DNA of 64,000 nt from Streptomyces sp. NBC_01294 (GTDB taxonomy: Bacteria; Actinomycetota; Actinomycetes; Streptomycetales; Streptomycetaceae): assembly GCF_035917235.1 (NCBI RefSeq), contig NZ_CP108423.1:5609501-5673500 (forward strand), written 5' to 3'. Numbering within the stretch: the stretch's first letter is position 1; every line of letters begins with the position of its first letter. Under the pieces are notes generated by a model. That model was given only the letters and a program-made list of their open reading frames with translations, was not told where the DNA came from and made no database searches. This document shows positions 25,754 to 35,340 of the stretch, piece by piece. Made by a program: the position numbers and the translations under genes.

Positions 25754-26136
25754 GCGTCGTCCCCCTTGAAGTATTGGTCCAGTACGGAAGTGAAGAGCGC
25801 GGCCACGTCGTCCCGTTCCAGCCCTGCGGCGCTCGCGCGCCGTGCCCAGTCGGCCAGTTCCCCGCGCAGGGGCGAGTCGGCCGGTGAGCCGCCCAGGGAC
25901 CTGCGTACGAAGGTGCCCATGCCCCGCCGGGCCTCGACGAGGCCCTCGCGTTCCAGCTCCCGGTAGGCCTTGAGGACCGTGTTCGGGTTGATGGCCGTCG
26001 CCTCGACGACCTCGCGGGCGGTGGGCAGCTTGTCGCCCGGTTCGAGCAGTCCCAGGCGCAGGGCCTGTTTCGTCTGGTGGACGATCTGCAGGTAGGTGGC
26101 CATGCCGCTGCGCCGGTCGATGCGGTATTCCAGCAC
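25750..26136 (-). CDS. GntR-family regulator, YtrA subfamily
   Basis: A 128-residue YtrA-type GntR regulator: winged helix with PGDKLPTAREVVEATAINPNTVLKAY split across residues 36-61, and a short C-terminal dimerisation tail, as YtrA proteins have. GTG 26136 (VLEYRIDRRSG) is preferred because GAAAGGG lies 8 bp upstream and homologues start EYRID; GTG 26145 is possible. A perfect 19-bp inverted repeat begins one base upstream of the start codon and is the obvious autoregulatory operator. It heads the ABC transporter operon. Confidence 0.92.
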   Translation of the reverse strand: MLEYRIDRRSGMATYLQIVHQTKQALRLGLLEPGDKLPTAREVVEATAINPNTVLKAYRELEREGLVEARRGMGTFVRRSLGGSPADSPLRGELADWARRASAAGLERDDVAALFTSVLDQYFKGDDA

Positions 26137-26180
26137 GTGCAGCACCCTTTCACTAGTCAAGTAGTGAAAGGGTGCTGCAC
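26137..26180. promoter_or_regulatory. Perfect 19-bp inverted repeat, GntR operator
   Basis: Arms GTGCAGCACCCTTTCACTA / TAGTGAAAGGGTGCTGCAC flank GTCAAG and abut the GntR start codon. The inner CACTA-N6-TAGTG core resembles YtrA-type sites. In RNA it would form a very stable hairpin that covers the ribosome-binding site. Confidence 0.75.
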
Positions 26181-26247
26181 GGAACGGACGGTGTCAACGG
26201 GGGCCGCCGTCCGGCGTGTTGGCAGGGCCTCCAGGGCCTCCAGTGCC

Positions 26248-27147
26248 CTAGCGGGACTCGGCCCGGAAGCGGTCCAGCAGTGCCTCGTACTCGGCGTCCG
26301 TGAGGAGTCCCGCGCTGTGCAGTTCGCCCAGGTGCCGCAACCGGTCGCTGCCGGTGCGCGCCGCCGGGACGGAGCCCACGGCGGCGACCTGTGTGCTGAC
26401 CTGCGGGGTGACCTGGGCGGCGACCTCGCCGCGGCCCCGCACGGCGGCGAGAACGGCCGCGGCGAACGGCAGCGACTCGTGCACCGCCCCGTAGCCCACG
26501 CCGAAGACGGCCGCGGCCAGGTCGTGGTCGGGACGGGGGTCGGCGGGGGTCTGCCGGGGCTCCCGCAGCAGCAGCCGCAGGTGGCCGCCGGGGCCCGCCG
26601 GGGAGTTCCACTCGACGCCGGCGAGGGCGGCCAGCGGGAAACGCTGGTCACCCGCCTTCCACTTGGTGCCGGTGGCGCCGGTGCGCGACCAGTGGAAGGT
26701 GATCGCCGCGCCGTCGAAGGCCACCCGGGCGTCGTACGCCTTCAGCTGGACCGGCGGCCGCGGTACGTCGACCAGGAAGCGCGCGGCCGGCTCGGCGGCA
26801 TCCGGCCCGAGCCGGGAGCGCAGCGCCTCGGCGAACGCGGCGGCGTGCGGCGCCCGCTCACCCGGCAGCACCAGCCGGTACGGGTCGGCGCTCTCCTTCA
26901 GCTGCCCGGCGGCGGCCTCCATCAGCGGATCCGCGCCCACCCGCGGGGCGGCGCGCAGCACCACCGTGTCCCGCTTCCCGGCGGTCACGGTCACCGCGGA
27001 CACCGCTTCGAGGGGGATCCGGCGCGAGCCCAGGGCATGGAAAAGTCTGGGCGTCCTCGGCGTTCTTATCCCCCGTGCGAAGCGGATGAGCACCGAGTCC
27101 GAGTCGAACTCCCAGACGGCATGGTTTCCGGCCAGTACGTCACCCAT
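26248..27147 (-). CDS. DUF4429 protein with C-terminal SHOCT domain
   Basis: A 299-residue soluble protein with two DUF4429 repeats (about residues 1-110 and 125-220, PH-like beta-rich), each beginning with a short GDVLAG/YDARVAF-type strand. It ends in a SHOCT motif (LGELHSAGLLTDAEYEALLDRF). SHOCT tails often mediate oligomerisation or membrane association. The ATG at 27147 (MGDVLAGNHAVW) is the family start; an ATG three codons upstream is possible. The function is unknown. The GntR operon follows 112 bp downstream and is separately regulated. Confidence 0.85.
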   Translation of the reverse strand: MGDVLAGNHAVWEFDSDSVLIRFARGIRTPRTPRLFHALGSRRIPLEAVSAVTVTAGKRDTVVLRAAPRVGADPLMEAAAGQLKESADPYRLVLPGERAPHAAAFAEALRSRLGPDAAEPAARFLVDVPRPPVQLKAYDARVAFDGAAITFHWSRTGATGTKWKAGDQRFPLAALAGVEWNSPAGPGGHLRLLLREPRQTPADPRPDHDLAAAVFGVGYGAVHESLPFAAAVLAAVRGRGEVAAQVTPQVSTQVAAVGSVPAARTGSDRLRHLGELHSAGLLTDAEYEALLDRFRAESR

Positions 27148-27222
27148 GCGGCACATCGTAAAGGGAGGGGCCCCCGCACGTCCCCCTCGACGAGGGGCCC
27201 GTTTTCCGAGCCTCTACGCGCG

Positions 27223-28458
27223 TCAGTCCTGCTCCGCCCCGGAAATTCCACGCCGGCAGGCGTCGTCCCCGGTCGCGCACACAACGGAAGAGAACGCACC
27301 GGTTCCGATTTTGGCGAAGTTGTCCACCGAGTCGGTTCCTGGCGCGAAGTAGCCGGTGTGACTCCGGGCCCGGGCCGAGGACAGCAGCCGCGCGCCGAAC
27401 TCCGGCGACACCGGATCGGCGCCGTGGCCCACCCCGCCGACCTCCAGGTGCGGCACGTCCGCGATCCAGTCGCCCTCGTCGCGCGTCGCCCAGACCCGCG
27501 CCGAGGTGTGCAGCCCTTCGACGCTCGAAGTGCGCATCCCGGGGCTGCCCGCCACCACCACGTCCGTCACCCGGTCCGGCAGCTCGCGCGCGGCGACCCC
27601 GCACACCACCGATCCGTAGCTGTGGCAGAACAGCGCCACGCTCGCGTCCCCGGGCAGGGCGGCCGCCAGGGACTTCAGCCGGACGGCGCCGTCGAAGGCC
27701 ATGCGGCCGGTGGCGGCGTCCATGCCGACCCCGGCGGGCGCGGTGTAGCCGGCCCAGGCGATGACCGCCGTCCGCCGCTCGGGGGCGGCCGCGCGCTGGG
27801 CCTCGTACAGGGACTCGGCCATGCCGACGGGGGAGGTCAGGCGGCGCTGGGTGCGCTCGAAGGTGACCAGGTCGGTGTCGACGCCCGGGACGATCACCGA
27901 GATCCGCTCGGCCCGGTCGAGGTCGCCGAAGACCTCGGCCACGCGGCCGCCGCCGGTCGGGTCGAAGGCGAGGATCCGCCGCTCGGGCTCGGTGAGCGAG
28001 GCGAAGCGGTGGGAGCGGCGGGTGGCCGCCTCCCGGTCGGCCGGGGTCAGGGCGACGTCGTGGCTGCGGGCCTCCTCGACCCGGCGGGCCTGCTGCAGAC
28101 CCCGCAGGTTGGCCCGGTAGCGGATGGCGGCGGGAGCCCCGTCGAGGTTGCCGACGACGAGGGGGTAGCCGTCGGCGAGCCGGGCCTGCTGGGCGCCGTC
28201 GAGGCTCGCGAAGAAGCGGGCCACCGTCCGTACGGGAGCGTCCGCGTCCGGCACCGGGCGGCCGTCGATCCGGGCCTTGGCCCAGGCGGCGAGGGCGGTC
28301 GCCCGCAGTGGGGTGCCCCCCTCGGGCCGGTGCACGGCCGTCCAGCCGGTGGTCGCCAGCATGACGAAGACGACCGCCAGCGCGAGCAGGGTGCGCAGGG
28401 CGGCGGGGCGCGGGTCGGCGCCGGGGGCGGTGGGGTGGGCAAAGCCGGGCAGATTCAC
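27223..28458 (-). CDS. DUF1023-type alpha/beta hydrolase, membrane anchored
   Basis: A 411-residue protein with one N-terminal membrane helix (about 19-38) and an extracytoplasmic alpha/beta hydrolase domain of the DUF1023 family. The nucleophile is in FCHSYGSVVC and the catalytic His region is in LEVGGVGHGADPVS. Cysteines near the C-terminus (VVCATGDDACRRG) suggest a disulfide. It is probably a secreted or anchored esterase of unknown substrate. The GTG at 28458 gives the complete membrane anchor. It is separated from the TetR gene by 154 bp that hold nothing recognisable. Confidence 0.83.
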   Translation of the reverse strand: MNLPGFAHPTAPGADPRPAALRTLLALAVVFVMLATTGWTAVHRPEGGTPLRATALAAWAKARIDGRPVPDADAPVRTVARFFASLDGAQQARLADGYPLVVGNLDGAPAAIRYRANLRGLQQARRVEEARSHDVALTPADREAATRRSHRFASLTEPERRILAFDPTGGGRVAEVFGDLDRAERISVIVPGVDTDLVTFERTQRRLTSPVGMAESLYEAQRAAAPERRTAVIAWAGYTAPAGVGMDAATGRMAFDGAVRLKSLAAALPGDASVALFCHSYGSVVCGVAARELPDRVTDVVVAGSPGMRTSSVEGLHTSARVWATRDEGDWIADVPHLEVGGVGHGADPVSPEFGARLLSSARARSHTGYFAPGTDSVDNFAKIGTGAFSSVVCATGDDACRRGISGAEQD

Positions 28459-28612
28459 TGAGACCAGCGTAGGAGACCGATTCCGGCCGTGGCGCGCCGG
28501 GTGACGGGGCTCACGGCCGACCGTGGGACCCCGCTGGACCGGACGGGGGCGTCGCGACGGCTGGGTCGATCACGCCGCAGAGCACGCTCCCGGCGCGGTG
28601 CGCGCACGTCGG

Positions 28613-29287
28613 TTACGGGGCTTCGCGCCAGCTCGCGGCCAGTGCCGGGCCGATCCGGTCGAGGTACGCCTCCGTCAGCCGCCGGATCGCCTCCACGCTG
28701 GAGTCCTCGCCCTGCCCCCAGAGCCGCCCCGTGACCCGCATCACGCCGCAGAACGCGGCGACGGCCACCCGCGGCCGCGGATCGGCGTCCACGTCCAGGC
28801 ACTCCCGGGCGGCGATCAGCCGGGAGATCCGCTCCTCCAGCTCGGTGGAGCGCCGCAGGTGCACGGCGAGCAGGGCCGGCGTGGACTCGATCAACCGGTA
28901 GCTGCGCATGTAGAGGTCGACGGTGACCACCTCGGACAGGGCCTCCTCGACGGTGTCCCATGCGGCGAGCACGGCTCCCCGCATGGCCCCGAGCGGGCCC
29001 TCGGCGGCCGGCCGGGCGTGCAGCTCGGCGACGAAGTGCGACTCGACCAGGTCCTGGACGGCGAAGACGACCTCTTCCTTGTTGGCGAAGTAGCGGAAGA
29101 AGGTGCGCTGGGACACGCCCACGGCGTCGGTGATCTCGTCGACGGTGGTCCGCTCGTACCCCTGGGAGATGAACAGCCGCAGGGCGGCGCGCAGCAGTGC
29201 GTCCCGGGTGCGCCGCTTCTTGCGTTCGCGCAGTCCGGCTGCGGGCGCGGGCGCGGTCGGCGCCGCGCGCTCGTCGGTCCTCACCAC
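28613..29287 (-). CDS. TetR-family regulator
   Basis: A 224-residue regulator with an extended N-terminus (about 20 residues, Ala/Pro-rich) before the helix-turn-helix GYERTTVDEITDAVGVSQ and FFRYFANKEEV. The C-terminal half has the MftR/AcrR-like fold with a PALAASWREAP tail. AGAAGGGAG precedes the tandem GTG-GTG start (29287 or 29284). Its targets are unclear: the next gene downstream is an alpha/beta hydrolase in the same direction. Confidence 0.9.
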   Translation of the reverse strand: MVRTDERAAPTAPAPAAGLRERKKRRTRDALLRAALRLFISQGYERTTVDEITDAVGVSQRTFFRYFANKEEVVFAVQDLVESHFVAELHARPAAEGPLGAMRGAVLAAWDTVEEALSEVVTVDLYMRSYRLIESTPALLAVHLRRSTELEERISRLIAARECLDVDADPRPRVAVAAFCGVMRVTGRLWGQGEDSSVEAIRRLTEAYLDRIGPALAASWREAP

Positions 29288-29731
29288 GGGGCTCCCTTCT
29301 GAGGCCGAGTGGGCGGTCAGAGTACCCGTGACCGGCGGGGCGAAGACCGCTTTGTTGGGCCGTTTGCGACGTGCGCGTCGCCGTCCTCGGCGCGTTCGTG
29401 CGACAGGTCGCGCGTGACACGTTCGGGTCGGGCCCGGCCGGCGCCCGGAACTCGCCGGTCCGCGCCCGGACTCCCGCCGGTCCGCCCCGGACCCTTGCCG
29501 GGGCGGGCGCGGGCTGCTGCCGGGGCGGGCGCGGGCCCCGTGCCCGGCCTCCCGGAGGGGTCAACTCCGTGCGTACGACGGCCCCGCCGGACGGTTCCCG
29601 CGGGGCTGTCGCCTATCAGGGTGGACCCGCCCGCGGCCCCTTCCGCCGGCCCGTCGCCGCAGGTCAGCGTGGTGCGTGCGGAGCCCCGGAAGCAGTCCGG
29701 GCGCCCGCCGTCCACAAGGAGTTGACCCGTC
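29288..29731. other. 444-bp intergenic region, no gene supported
   Basis: A GC-rich gap between the divergent TetR and I36 inhibitor genes. Reading frames here are long only because of base composition and lack family resemblance. It includes runs of CCGG-rich short repeats around 29430-29540 (GCCGGTCCGC, GCCGGGGCGGGC). No promoter boxes are certain. Confidence 0.5.
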
Positions 29732-30127
29732 ATGCGTACGTGTGGAACCACCCGCGTCACCACCACCCTGGCCGCGACCGTCCTGGCCCTGACCGCCCTC
29801 ATCCCGAGTACGGCCACCACGGCCCACGCCGCGGGCCCGCCGACCCTCGGGGCCTGCGCGACCGGGCAGCTGTGCCTGTGGGCGAAACCGGACTTCAAGG
29901 GCGCCCGGCAGACCCACGAGCTGAGCACCCTGGACATCAACAGCTGCACCGCGCTGCCGGCCGGGACCAGCGCCCAGTCCCTCACCAACCGCACCGGCCG
30001 CCCGGTGACCACCTACCAGTCGGCGGAGTGCGCGGAGACCGGCGAGTTCCAGACCTATCCGGGCGACGGGGTCTGGCTGCCCCAGTCGCCCTACCAGGTG
30101 CGGGCGTTCAAGGTGTGGGAGAGGTAG
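29732..30127 (+). CDS. Secreted peptidase inhibitor I36-like protein
   Basis: A 131-residue secreted protein: signal peptide to about residue 33 (TTAHAA-G), then a small beta-rich domain with four cysteines and the signature CLWAKPDFKGARQT...RAFKVWE of the Streptomyces metalloprotease-inhibitor (SMPI, I36) family. These block metalloproteases outside the cell, although many members are beta/gamma-crystallin-like proteins without proven activity. AAGGAG at 29716-29721 sets the ATG. Its 3' end overlaps the convergent channel gene by 20 bp. Confidence 0.85.
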   Translation: MRTCGTTRVTTTLAATVLALTALIPSTATTAHAAGPPTLGACATGQLCLWAKPDFKGARQTHELSTLDINSCTALPAGTSAQSLTNRTGRPVTTYQSAECAETGEFQTYPGDGVWLPQSPYQVRAFKVWER

Positions 30128-30974
30128 CCGCCCGCTGCGCCGGGGCGCCCGGCCGGTCGGCCGTGGCCGTGGCCGTGGGCGTGGGCGTGGTCGCAATCGA
30201 GTCCGCGACCGCGACCGCTTCCGGGTCCGCGGCTGCCGCCGGTGCGCCGCCCAGCCGGGCGACCTCGCCGCGCAGCGCCCGTACCTCCGCCTGGAGCTCC
30301 CGGATGGCCGCCAGCTGGAGCCGCTCCGCCTGGTCGTCGCGCTCGAAGCGGGAGATGAACCAGGCGGCGATGTTGGCGGTCACCACACCGAGCAGGGCGA
30401 TCCCGGACAGCATCAGACCGACCGCCAGGACCCGGCCGAGGCCGGTGGTGGGCGAGTGGTCGCCGTACCCGACCGTCGTCATCGTGGTGAAGGACCACCA
30501 CACGGCGTCGCCCAGGTTCTTGATGTTCCCGTCCGGGGCGTCCCGCTCCACGCTGAGCACCGCCAGCGAGCCGAACATCAGCAGTCCGACGACGGCCCCG
30601 GCCACGTACGTCGTCAGCTGGATCTGCGGGGCCATCCGGGCCCGCCGGCCCACCAGCATCAAGGTGGCGACCAAGCGCAGCAGCCGCAGCGGCTGCACCA
30701 GCGGCAGCACCACGGCGGCCAGGTCCAGCCAGTGGGTCCGTACGAAGTGCCGGCGGTCCGTCGTGAGGACCAGCCGGACCAGGTAGTCGGCGGCGAAGGC
30801 CCCCCACACCAGCCACTCCACGTAGGTGCAGGCCCGGTGAACGGCCCCGCTCGCGTCGGGGGCGACGATGGGCACGGCGTACGCCACGGCGAAGGCCACG
30901 GCGAGGAGGAGCAGCGGGGTCTGGCTCCGCCGCTCCCACAGCAGCTGGCGGGAGGGTTCCTTCATGTCCAGCAT
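30108..30974 (-). CDS. Potassium channel (2-TM pore after voltage-sensor-like helices)
   Basis: A 288-residue Kv-like channel: about four N-terminal helices (30-135), including an arginine-bearing segment (LRLLRLVATLMLVGRRAR) that resembles an S4 sensor, then a pore helix with the selectivity filter TTVGYGD and the final helix. The C-terminus is a short coiled coil (ERLQLAAIRELQAEVRALRG) followed by a Thr/Pro-rich tail. The start is ATG 30974 or 30965; no clear ribosome-binding site is present, so a leaderless transcript is possible. It probably sets membrane potential or K+ balance. Confidence 0.9.
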   Translation of the reverse strand: MLDMKEPSRQLLWERRSQTPLLLLAVAFAVAYAVPIVAPDASGAVHRACTYVEWLVWGAFAADYLVRLVLTTDRRHFVRTHWLDLAAVVLPLVQPLRLLRLVATLMLVGRRARMAPQIQLTTYVAGAVVGLLMFGSLAVLSVERDAPDGNIKNLGDAVWWSFTTMTTVGYGDHSPTTGLGRVLAVGLMLSGIALLGVVTANIAAWFISRFERDDQAERLQLAAIRELQAEVRALRGEVARLGGAPAAAADPEAVAVADSIATTPTPTATATADRPGAPAQRAATSPTP

Positions 30975-30995
30975 CGTAAGGAACGGATAAAACAC

Positions 30996-31026
30996 AGGTG
31001 ACCCCTGGCCCTGCCAGGGGTCACCT
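30996..31026 (-). terminator. Terminator after aceE
   Basis: A perfect 14-bp stem, AGGTGACCCCTGGC / GCCAGGGGTCACCT, with loop CCT, 14 bp past the aceE stop and just before the channel gene. Confidence 0.85.
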
Positions 31027-31039
31027 CACGCCTCGGGCG

Positions 31040-33772
31040 CTACGCGTCGCCGCCCGCCGCGCCCGGGTCGGCCGCCGCCACGTCCAGCAGCTGGTACCGG
31101 TCGATCGCCTGCTTCAGCACCGAGCGGTCGACCTTCCCCTGCCTGGCGAGCTCGGTGAGCGTCGCCAGGACCACCGACTGCGGGTCGATGTGGAAGAAGC
31201 GCCGGGCCGCACCGCGCGTGTCCGCGAAGCCGAAGCCGTCCGCGCCCAGCGAGGTGTACGCGCCGGGCACCCACCGCGAGATCTGGTCCGGAACCGCCCG
31301 CATCCAGTCCGAGACCGCCACGAACGGCCCCTCCCCGCCCGACAGCTTGCGCGTCACGTACGGGACGCGCTGCTCCTCCTCCGGGTGGAGCAGGTTGTGC
31401 TCCTCCACCGCGACCGCCTCGCGCCGCAGCTCGTTCCAGGAGGTCGCCGACCAGACGTCCGCCCGGACGTTCCACTCGTCGGCCAGGATCCGCTGCGCCT
31501 CCAGCGCCCACGGCACCGCCACGCCGGAGGCCAGGAGCTGCGCGCCGATGGCGCCCGAGGTCCCCTGGGAGACCCGGTGGATGCCGTTGAGGATGCCGTC
31601 CACGTCGACGTCCGCCGGTTCGGCCGGGTGCTGGATCGGCTCGTTGTAGACGGTCAGGTAGTAGAAGACGTCCTCGGCGTCGGGCCCGTACATGCGCCGC
31701 AGCCCGTCCTTGACGATGTGCGCGATCTCGTAGCCGTAGGCCGGGTCGTACGCCACGCACCCCGGGTTCGTCGACGCCAGCAGCTGGGAGTGACCGTCGG
31801 CGTGCTGCAGGCCCTCACCCGTGAGGGTGGTCCGCCCGGCGGTCGCGCCGAGGACGAAACCGCGCGCGAGCTGGTCGGCCATCTGCCAGAACTGGTCACC
31901 CGTACGCTGGAAACCGAACATCGAGTAGAAGACGTAGACCGGGATCAGCGGCTCGCCGTGCGTCGCGTACGCCGAACCCGCGGCGATCAGCGAGGCCGTG
32001 CAGCCCGCCTCCGAGATGCCGTCGTGCAGCATCTGGCCCGTCGGCGACTCCTTGTACGCGAGCAGCAGGTCGCGGTCGACCGCCTCGTACTGCTGGCCCA
32101 GCGGGTTGTAGATCTTGGCGCTCGGGAAGAACGCGTCCATGCCGAAGGTGCGGTACTCGTCGGGCGCGATCAGCACGAAGCGCCTGCCGATCTCCTTGTC
32201 CCGCATCAGGTCCTTCAGGATGCGGACGAAGGCCATCGTGGTGGCGATCGACTGCTGGCCCGAGCCCTTCCTGGCCCCCGCGTAGGCGCTGTCGCCCGGC
32301 AGCTGCAGCGGCTTCGCGCGCACCACGCGGGTCGGCACGTACCCGCCCAGCGCGCTGCGCTGGTCGTGCATGTACTGGATCTCGGGCGAGTCCGGGCCCG
32401 GGTGGTAGTACGGCGGGGCGCCGCTCTCCAGCTGCGCGTCCGTGATCGGGATGTGCAGGCGGTCGCGGAAGCGCTTGAGGTCGTCGACCGTCAGCTTCTT
32501 CATCTGGTGCGTCGCGTTGCGGCCCTCGAAGTTCGGGCCGAGCGTCCAGCCCTTGACCGTCTGCGCCAGGATCACCGTCGGCTGGCCCTTGTGGGCCTTG
32601 GCCGCCGCGTACGCCGCGTAGACCTTCTTGTGGTCGTGACCGCCGCGGCCCAGGTGCTGGATCTGCTGGTCGGTCATGTTCTCGACCATCGCGCGCAGCC
32701 GCTGGTCGTCCCCGAAGAAGTGGTCCCGGATGTACGCGCCCGATTCGGTGGCGTACGTCTGGAACTGCCCGTCGGGGGTGGTGTTCATCTTGTTGACCAG
32801 GATGCCGTCGCGGTCCTGGGCCAGCAGCGGGTCCCAGGAGCGGTCCCAGATCAGCTTGATGACGTTCCAGCCGGCGCCGCGGAACTGCGACTCCAGCTCC
32901 TGGATGATCTTGCCGTTGCCGCGCACCGGGCCGTCGAGGCGCTGGAGGTTGCAGTTCACGACGAAGGTCAGGTTGTCCAGGCCCTCGCGGGCGGCGATCG
33001 ACAGCTGGCCGAGCGACTCCGGCTCGTCCATCTCGCCGTCGCCGAGATACGCCCAAACGTGGGACTTGGAGGTGTCCGCGATGCCGCGCGCCTCCATGTA
33101 CCGGTTCATCCGCGCCTGGTAGATCGCACCGAGCGGACCGAGGCCCATCGAGACGGTCGGGAACTCCCAGAAGTCCGGCATCAACCGCGGGTGCGGGTAG
33201 CTGGAAAGGCCGTACGGGGCCTTCGACTTCTCCTGCCGGAACGCGTCGAGCTGCTGCTCGGTGAGCCGGTCCAGGAGGTAGGCGCGGGCGTAGATGCCGG
33301 GGGACGCGTGGCCCTGGAAGAAGATCTGGTCGCCGCCGTCGCCCTCGTCCTTGCCCCGGAAGAAGTGGTTGAAGCCCACGTCGTAGAGGGAGGCGGAGGA
33401 GGCGAACGTGGCGATGTGGCCGCCGACGCCGATCCCGGGCCGCTGGGCGCGCGAGACCATGACGGCCGCGTTCCACCGGGTGGCGTTGAGGACCTTGCGC
33501 TCGATCTCCTCGTTGCCGGGGAAGAACGGCTCGTCCTTGGTGGCGATCGTGTTGACGTAGTCCGAGCTGCGCATCTCGGGCACGGCCACGCGCTTCTCGC
33601 GGGCCCGCTCGATCAGCCGCAGCATGAGGTAGCGGGCGCGTTCACGGCCCCGCTCGTCGACCGCGGCGTCCAGGGAGTCGAGCCACTCCTGCGTCTCCTC
33701 CGGATCGAAGTCCGGGACCTGACTCGGCAGGCCGCCAATGATGATCGGATTGCGATCGGATGCGGAAGCCAC
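31040..33772 (-). CDS. aceE: Pyruvate dehydrogenase E1, homodimeric
   Basis: A 910-residue E1 that decarboxylates pyruvate with thiamine diphosphate and acetylates the lipoyl E2 in the cytoplasm. The ThDP motif runs GDGEMDEPE to NCNLQR. The [13 protein letters not shown] and [17 protein letters not shown] segments are the conserved E1 core. The size is that of the alpha2 homodimeric family. The GTG at 33772 (MASASDRNP) follows GAAGGA. No E2 or E3 gene is adjacent. Two copies of CTTACGCTC lie in the long upstream region, possibly regulatory. Acetyl-CoA from this step feeds the fab cluster encoded nearby. Confidence 0.97.
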   Translation of the reverse strand: MASASDRNPIIIGGLPSQVPDFDPEETQEWLDSLDAAVDERGRERARYLMLRLIERAREKRVAVPEMRSSDYVNTIATKDEPFFPGNEEIERKVLNATRWNAAVMVSRAQRPGIGVGGHIATFASSASLYDVGFNHFFRGKDEGDGGDQIFFQGHASPGIYARAYLLDRLTEQQLDAFRQEKSKAPYGLSSYPHPRLMPDFWEFPTVSMGLGPLGAIYQARMNRYMEARGIADTSKSHVWAYLGDGEMDEPESLGQLSIAAREGLDNLTFVVNCNLQRLDGPVRGNGKIIQELESQFRGAGWNVIKLIWDRSWDPLLAQDRDGILVNKMNTTPDGQFQTYATESGAYIRDHFFGDDQRLRAMVENMTDQQIQHLGRGGHDHKKVYAAYAAAKAHKGQPTVILAQTVKGWTLGPNFEGRNATHQMKKLTVDDLKRFRDRLHIPITDAQLESGAPPYYHPGPDSPEIQYMHDQRSALGGYVPTRVVRAKPLQLPGDSAYAGARKGSGQQSIATTMAFVRILKDLMRDKEIGRRFVLIAPDEYRTFGMDAFFPSAKIYNPLGQQYEAVDRDLLLAYKESPTGQMLHDGISEAGCTASLIAAGSAYATHGEPLIPVYVFYSMFGFQRTGDQFWQMADQLARGFVLGATAGRTTLTGEGLQHADGHSQLLASTNPGCVAYDPAYGYEIAHIVKDGLRRMYGPDAEDVFYYLTVYNEPIQHPAEPADVDVDGILNGIHRVSQGTSGAIGAQLLASGVAVPWALEAQRILADEWNVRADVWSATSWNELRREAVAVEEHNLLHPEEEQRVPYVTRKLSGGEGPFVAVSDWMRAVPDQISRWVPGAYTSLGADGFGFADTRGAARRFFHIDPQSVVLATLTELARQGKVDRSVLKQAIDRYQLLDVAAADPGAAGGDA

Positions 33773-34243
33773 GCTGTTCCTTCGCTGTCGGGGGAGTCGT
33801 GCCTTGGGGTTCGCCGCCTCCCATGGTCTTACGCTCGGCCGAAATCGTCATCCGTACCACTGGGTAATCCTCGGAAACCGCGGGGCGCCCCGCAGGAGAG
33901 GATCGGTGCGGTGGGGCGGGGATCCGCGGCGGGTCCGGCCAAACCGTCACCTTACGCTCAAGGCGGGCAGTGCCTTCGCAAGACCGTTCGCCCCTCAAAC
34001 AGGTAGGAAAGCCGTCAAGCGCTGCCGATGATGCCGAACGAGCTGGAATGGTGTGGGATGAGTCACCAGAGGTGCACACGGGAAGGCTGAAAGTTGCGGC
34101 GAGACGGCCGTAATCGTCACCGTTTCGACGGTCTCGGGGGCCGGGTACTTGCGCGATCCGCCGCGCCCGTGTGGACTACGCCCAATGCTGCGCGTACGCG
34201 CGCCGCCGAAAGACATTCACCGAACATGAGCAGGAGGCACCCC
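33773..34243. other. 471-bp regulatory gap between aceE and DUF3052
   Basis: This divergent intergenic region carries the sequence CTTACGCTC twice (33828-33836 and 33951-33959), reading GAGCGTAAG on the aceE strand. No coding frame is convincing. It probably holds the aceE promoter and operators. Confidence 0.5.
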
Positions 34244-34672
34244 GTGAGCGCGACCGCGGACCACGCGGAGAGCCTGGCCGCCCGGCTGGGTTTCCAGTCC
34301 GAACAGGTGGTCCAGGAGATCGGCTACGACGACGACGTCGATCAGGAATTCCGTGATGTCGTCGAGGAGCTCGTCGGCGAACTCGTCGACGAGGACTACG
34401 ACGACGTCGCGGACGCCGTGCTGCTGTGGTTCCGAGAGGAACCCGACGCCGATCTGGCGGACGCACTGGTCGATGCCACCGAGCTGATCGAGGACGGCGC
34501 ACTGATCCTGCTGCTGACCCCCAAGACCGGCCGCCCCGGCTACGTCGAGGCCAGCGACATCCAGGAAGCCGCGGAGACCGCCGGTCTCTCGCTGGCCAAG
34601 GGCGCCCCCGTCGGCAAGGAGTGGGCCGCCACCAAGCTGGTGACGCCCAAGACTGCCGCCAAGAAGCGCTGA
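34244..34672 (+). CDS. DUF3052 family protein
   Basis: A 142-residue acidic protein of the actinobacterial DUF3052 family: the N-terminal part AARLGFQSEQVVQEIGYDDD is typical, the centre is strongly acidic (VDEDYDDVADAV), and the C-terminus is basic (PKTAAKKR). It looks like a cytoplasmic binding protein with no active site visible. AGGAGG at 34232-34237 gives the GTG at 34244; upstream in-frame ATGs are poorer. It sits next to aceE in many actinomycetes, but its role is unknown. Confidence 0.9.
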   Translation: MSATADHAESLAARLGFQSEQVVQEIGYDDDVDQEFRDVVEELVGELVDEDYDDVADAVLLWFREEPDADLADALVDATELIEDGALILLLTPKTGRPGYVEASDIQEAAETAGLSLAKGAPVGKEWAATKLVTPKTAAKKR

Positions 34673-34693
34673 GCAGCGTCCCGCAGGACATCT

Positions 34694-34728
34694 CGCACAC
34701 CCCGTCGACCCGGTCGGCGGGGTGTGCG
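34694..34728 (+). terminator. Terminator after DUF3052
   Basis: An 11-bp perfect stem, CGCACACCCCG / CGGGGTGTGCG, enclosing a second short stem (CGACC/GGTCG). Confidence 0.75.
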
Positions 34729-34807
34729 CGTTCACGGCCCCGGCCGCCATAGGCTGGGTCTCACCCGAACAGCCCAACGCAGTGATGCAGGAACGAAGGG
34801 ATGCGAG

Positions 34808-35266
34808 ATGGCCATCGAGGTCGGCGACAAGGCCCCGGACTTCGAGCTCAAGGACAACCACGGTGCCACCGTGCGGCTCTCCGACTTCCGGGGGGAGAAG
34901 GCAGTGGTGCTGCTCTTCTACCCGTTCGCCTTCACCGGCGTCTGCACCGGCGAGCTGTGCGAGCTGCGCGACCAGCTCCCGCGCTTCCAGAACGACGACG
35001 TGCAGCTCCTCGCGGTCTCCAACGACTCCGTGCCGACCCTGCGGGTCTTCGGCGAGCAGGAGGGCCTGGAGTACCCGCTGCTGTCGGACTTCTGGCCGCA
35101 CGGGGAGACCTCCCGCGCGTACGGGGTCTTCGACGAGGCCAAGGGATGCGCGGTCCGGGGCACGTTCATCATCGACAAGGACGGCGTGGTGCGCTGGACT
35201 GTCGTCAACGGACTGCCCGACGCCCGTGACCTGAACGAGTACATCAAGGCGCTCGACAGCCTCTGA
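34808..35266 (+). CDS. Peroxiredoxin, AhpE type
   Basis: A 152-residue thioredoxin-fold peroxiredoxin. The peroxidatic Cys46 is in FAFTGVCTGELCELRD, with Cys51 five residues later, as in the AhpE subgroup. It reduces hydroperoxides, recycled by mycothiol/mycoredoxin in actinomycetes. The ATG at 34808 (MAIEVGDKAPDF) begins the conserved domain. It precedes the Ter stress region and could share stress control, but a separate promoter with a TAGGCT -10 (34750-34755) looks likely. Confidence 0.93.
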   Translation: MAIEVGDKAPDFELKDNHGATVRLSDFRGEKAVVLLFYPFAFTGVCTGELCELRDQLPRFQNDDVQLLAVSNDSVPTLRVFGEQEGLEYPLLSDFWPHGETSRAYGVFDEAKGCAVRGTFIIDKDGVVRWTVVNGLPDARDLNEYIKALDSL

Positions 35267-35340
35267 GCGGCTCCGGGCGTGCCCGCGAGGGCCCGCACGC
35301 GCCGTTCGCGCAGTTCACTTGCGAAAACCGCTTACCAGGC

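Noticed and set aside
29309..30012. Genes in the gap before the I36 inhibitor
   Set aside because: Frames on both strands overlap each other and the inhibitor; all are Arg/Pro/Gly-rich with no start signals.
30998..34006. A plus-strand frame of about 1000 codons opposite aceE
   Set aside because: It is the antisense of aceE, whose motifs are complete. The frame is arginine/valine-rich from GC bias and has no domain.
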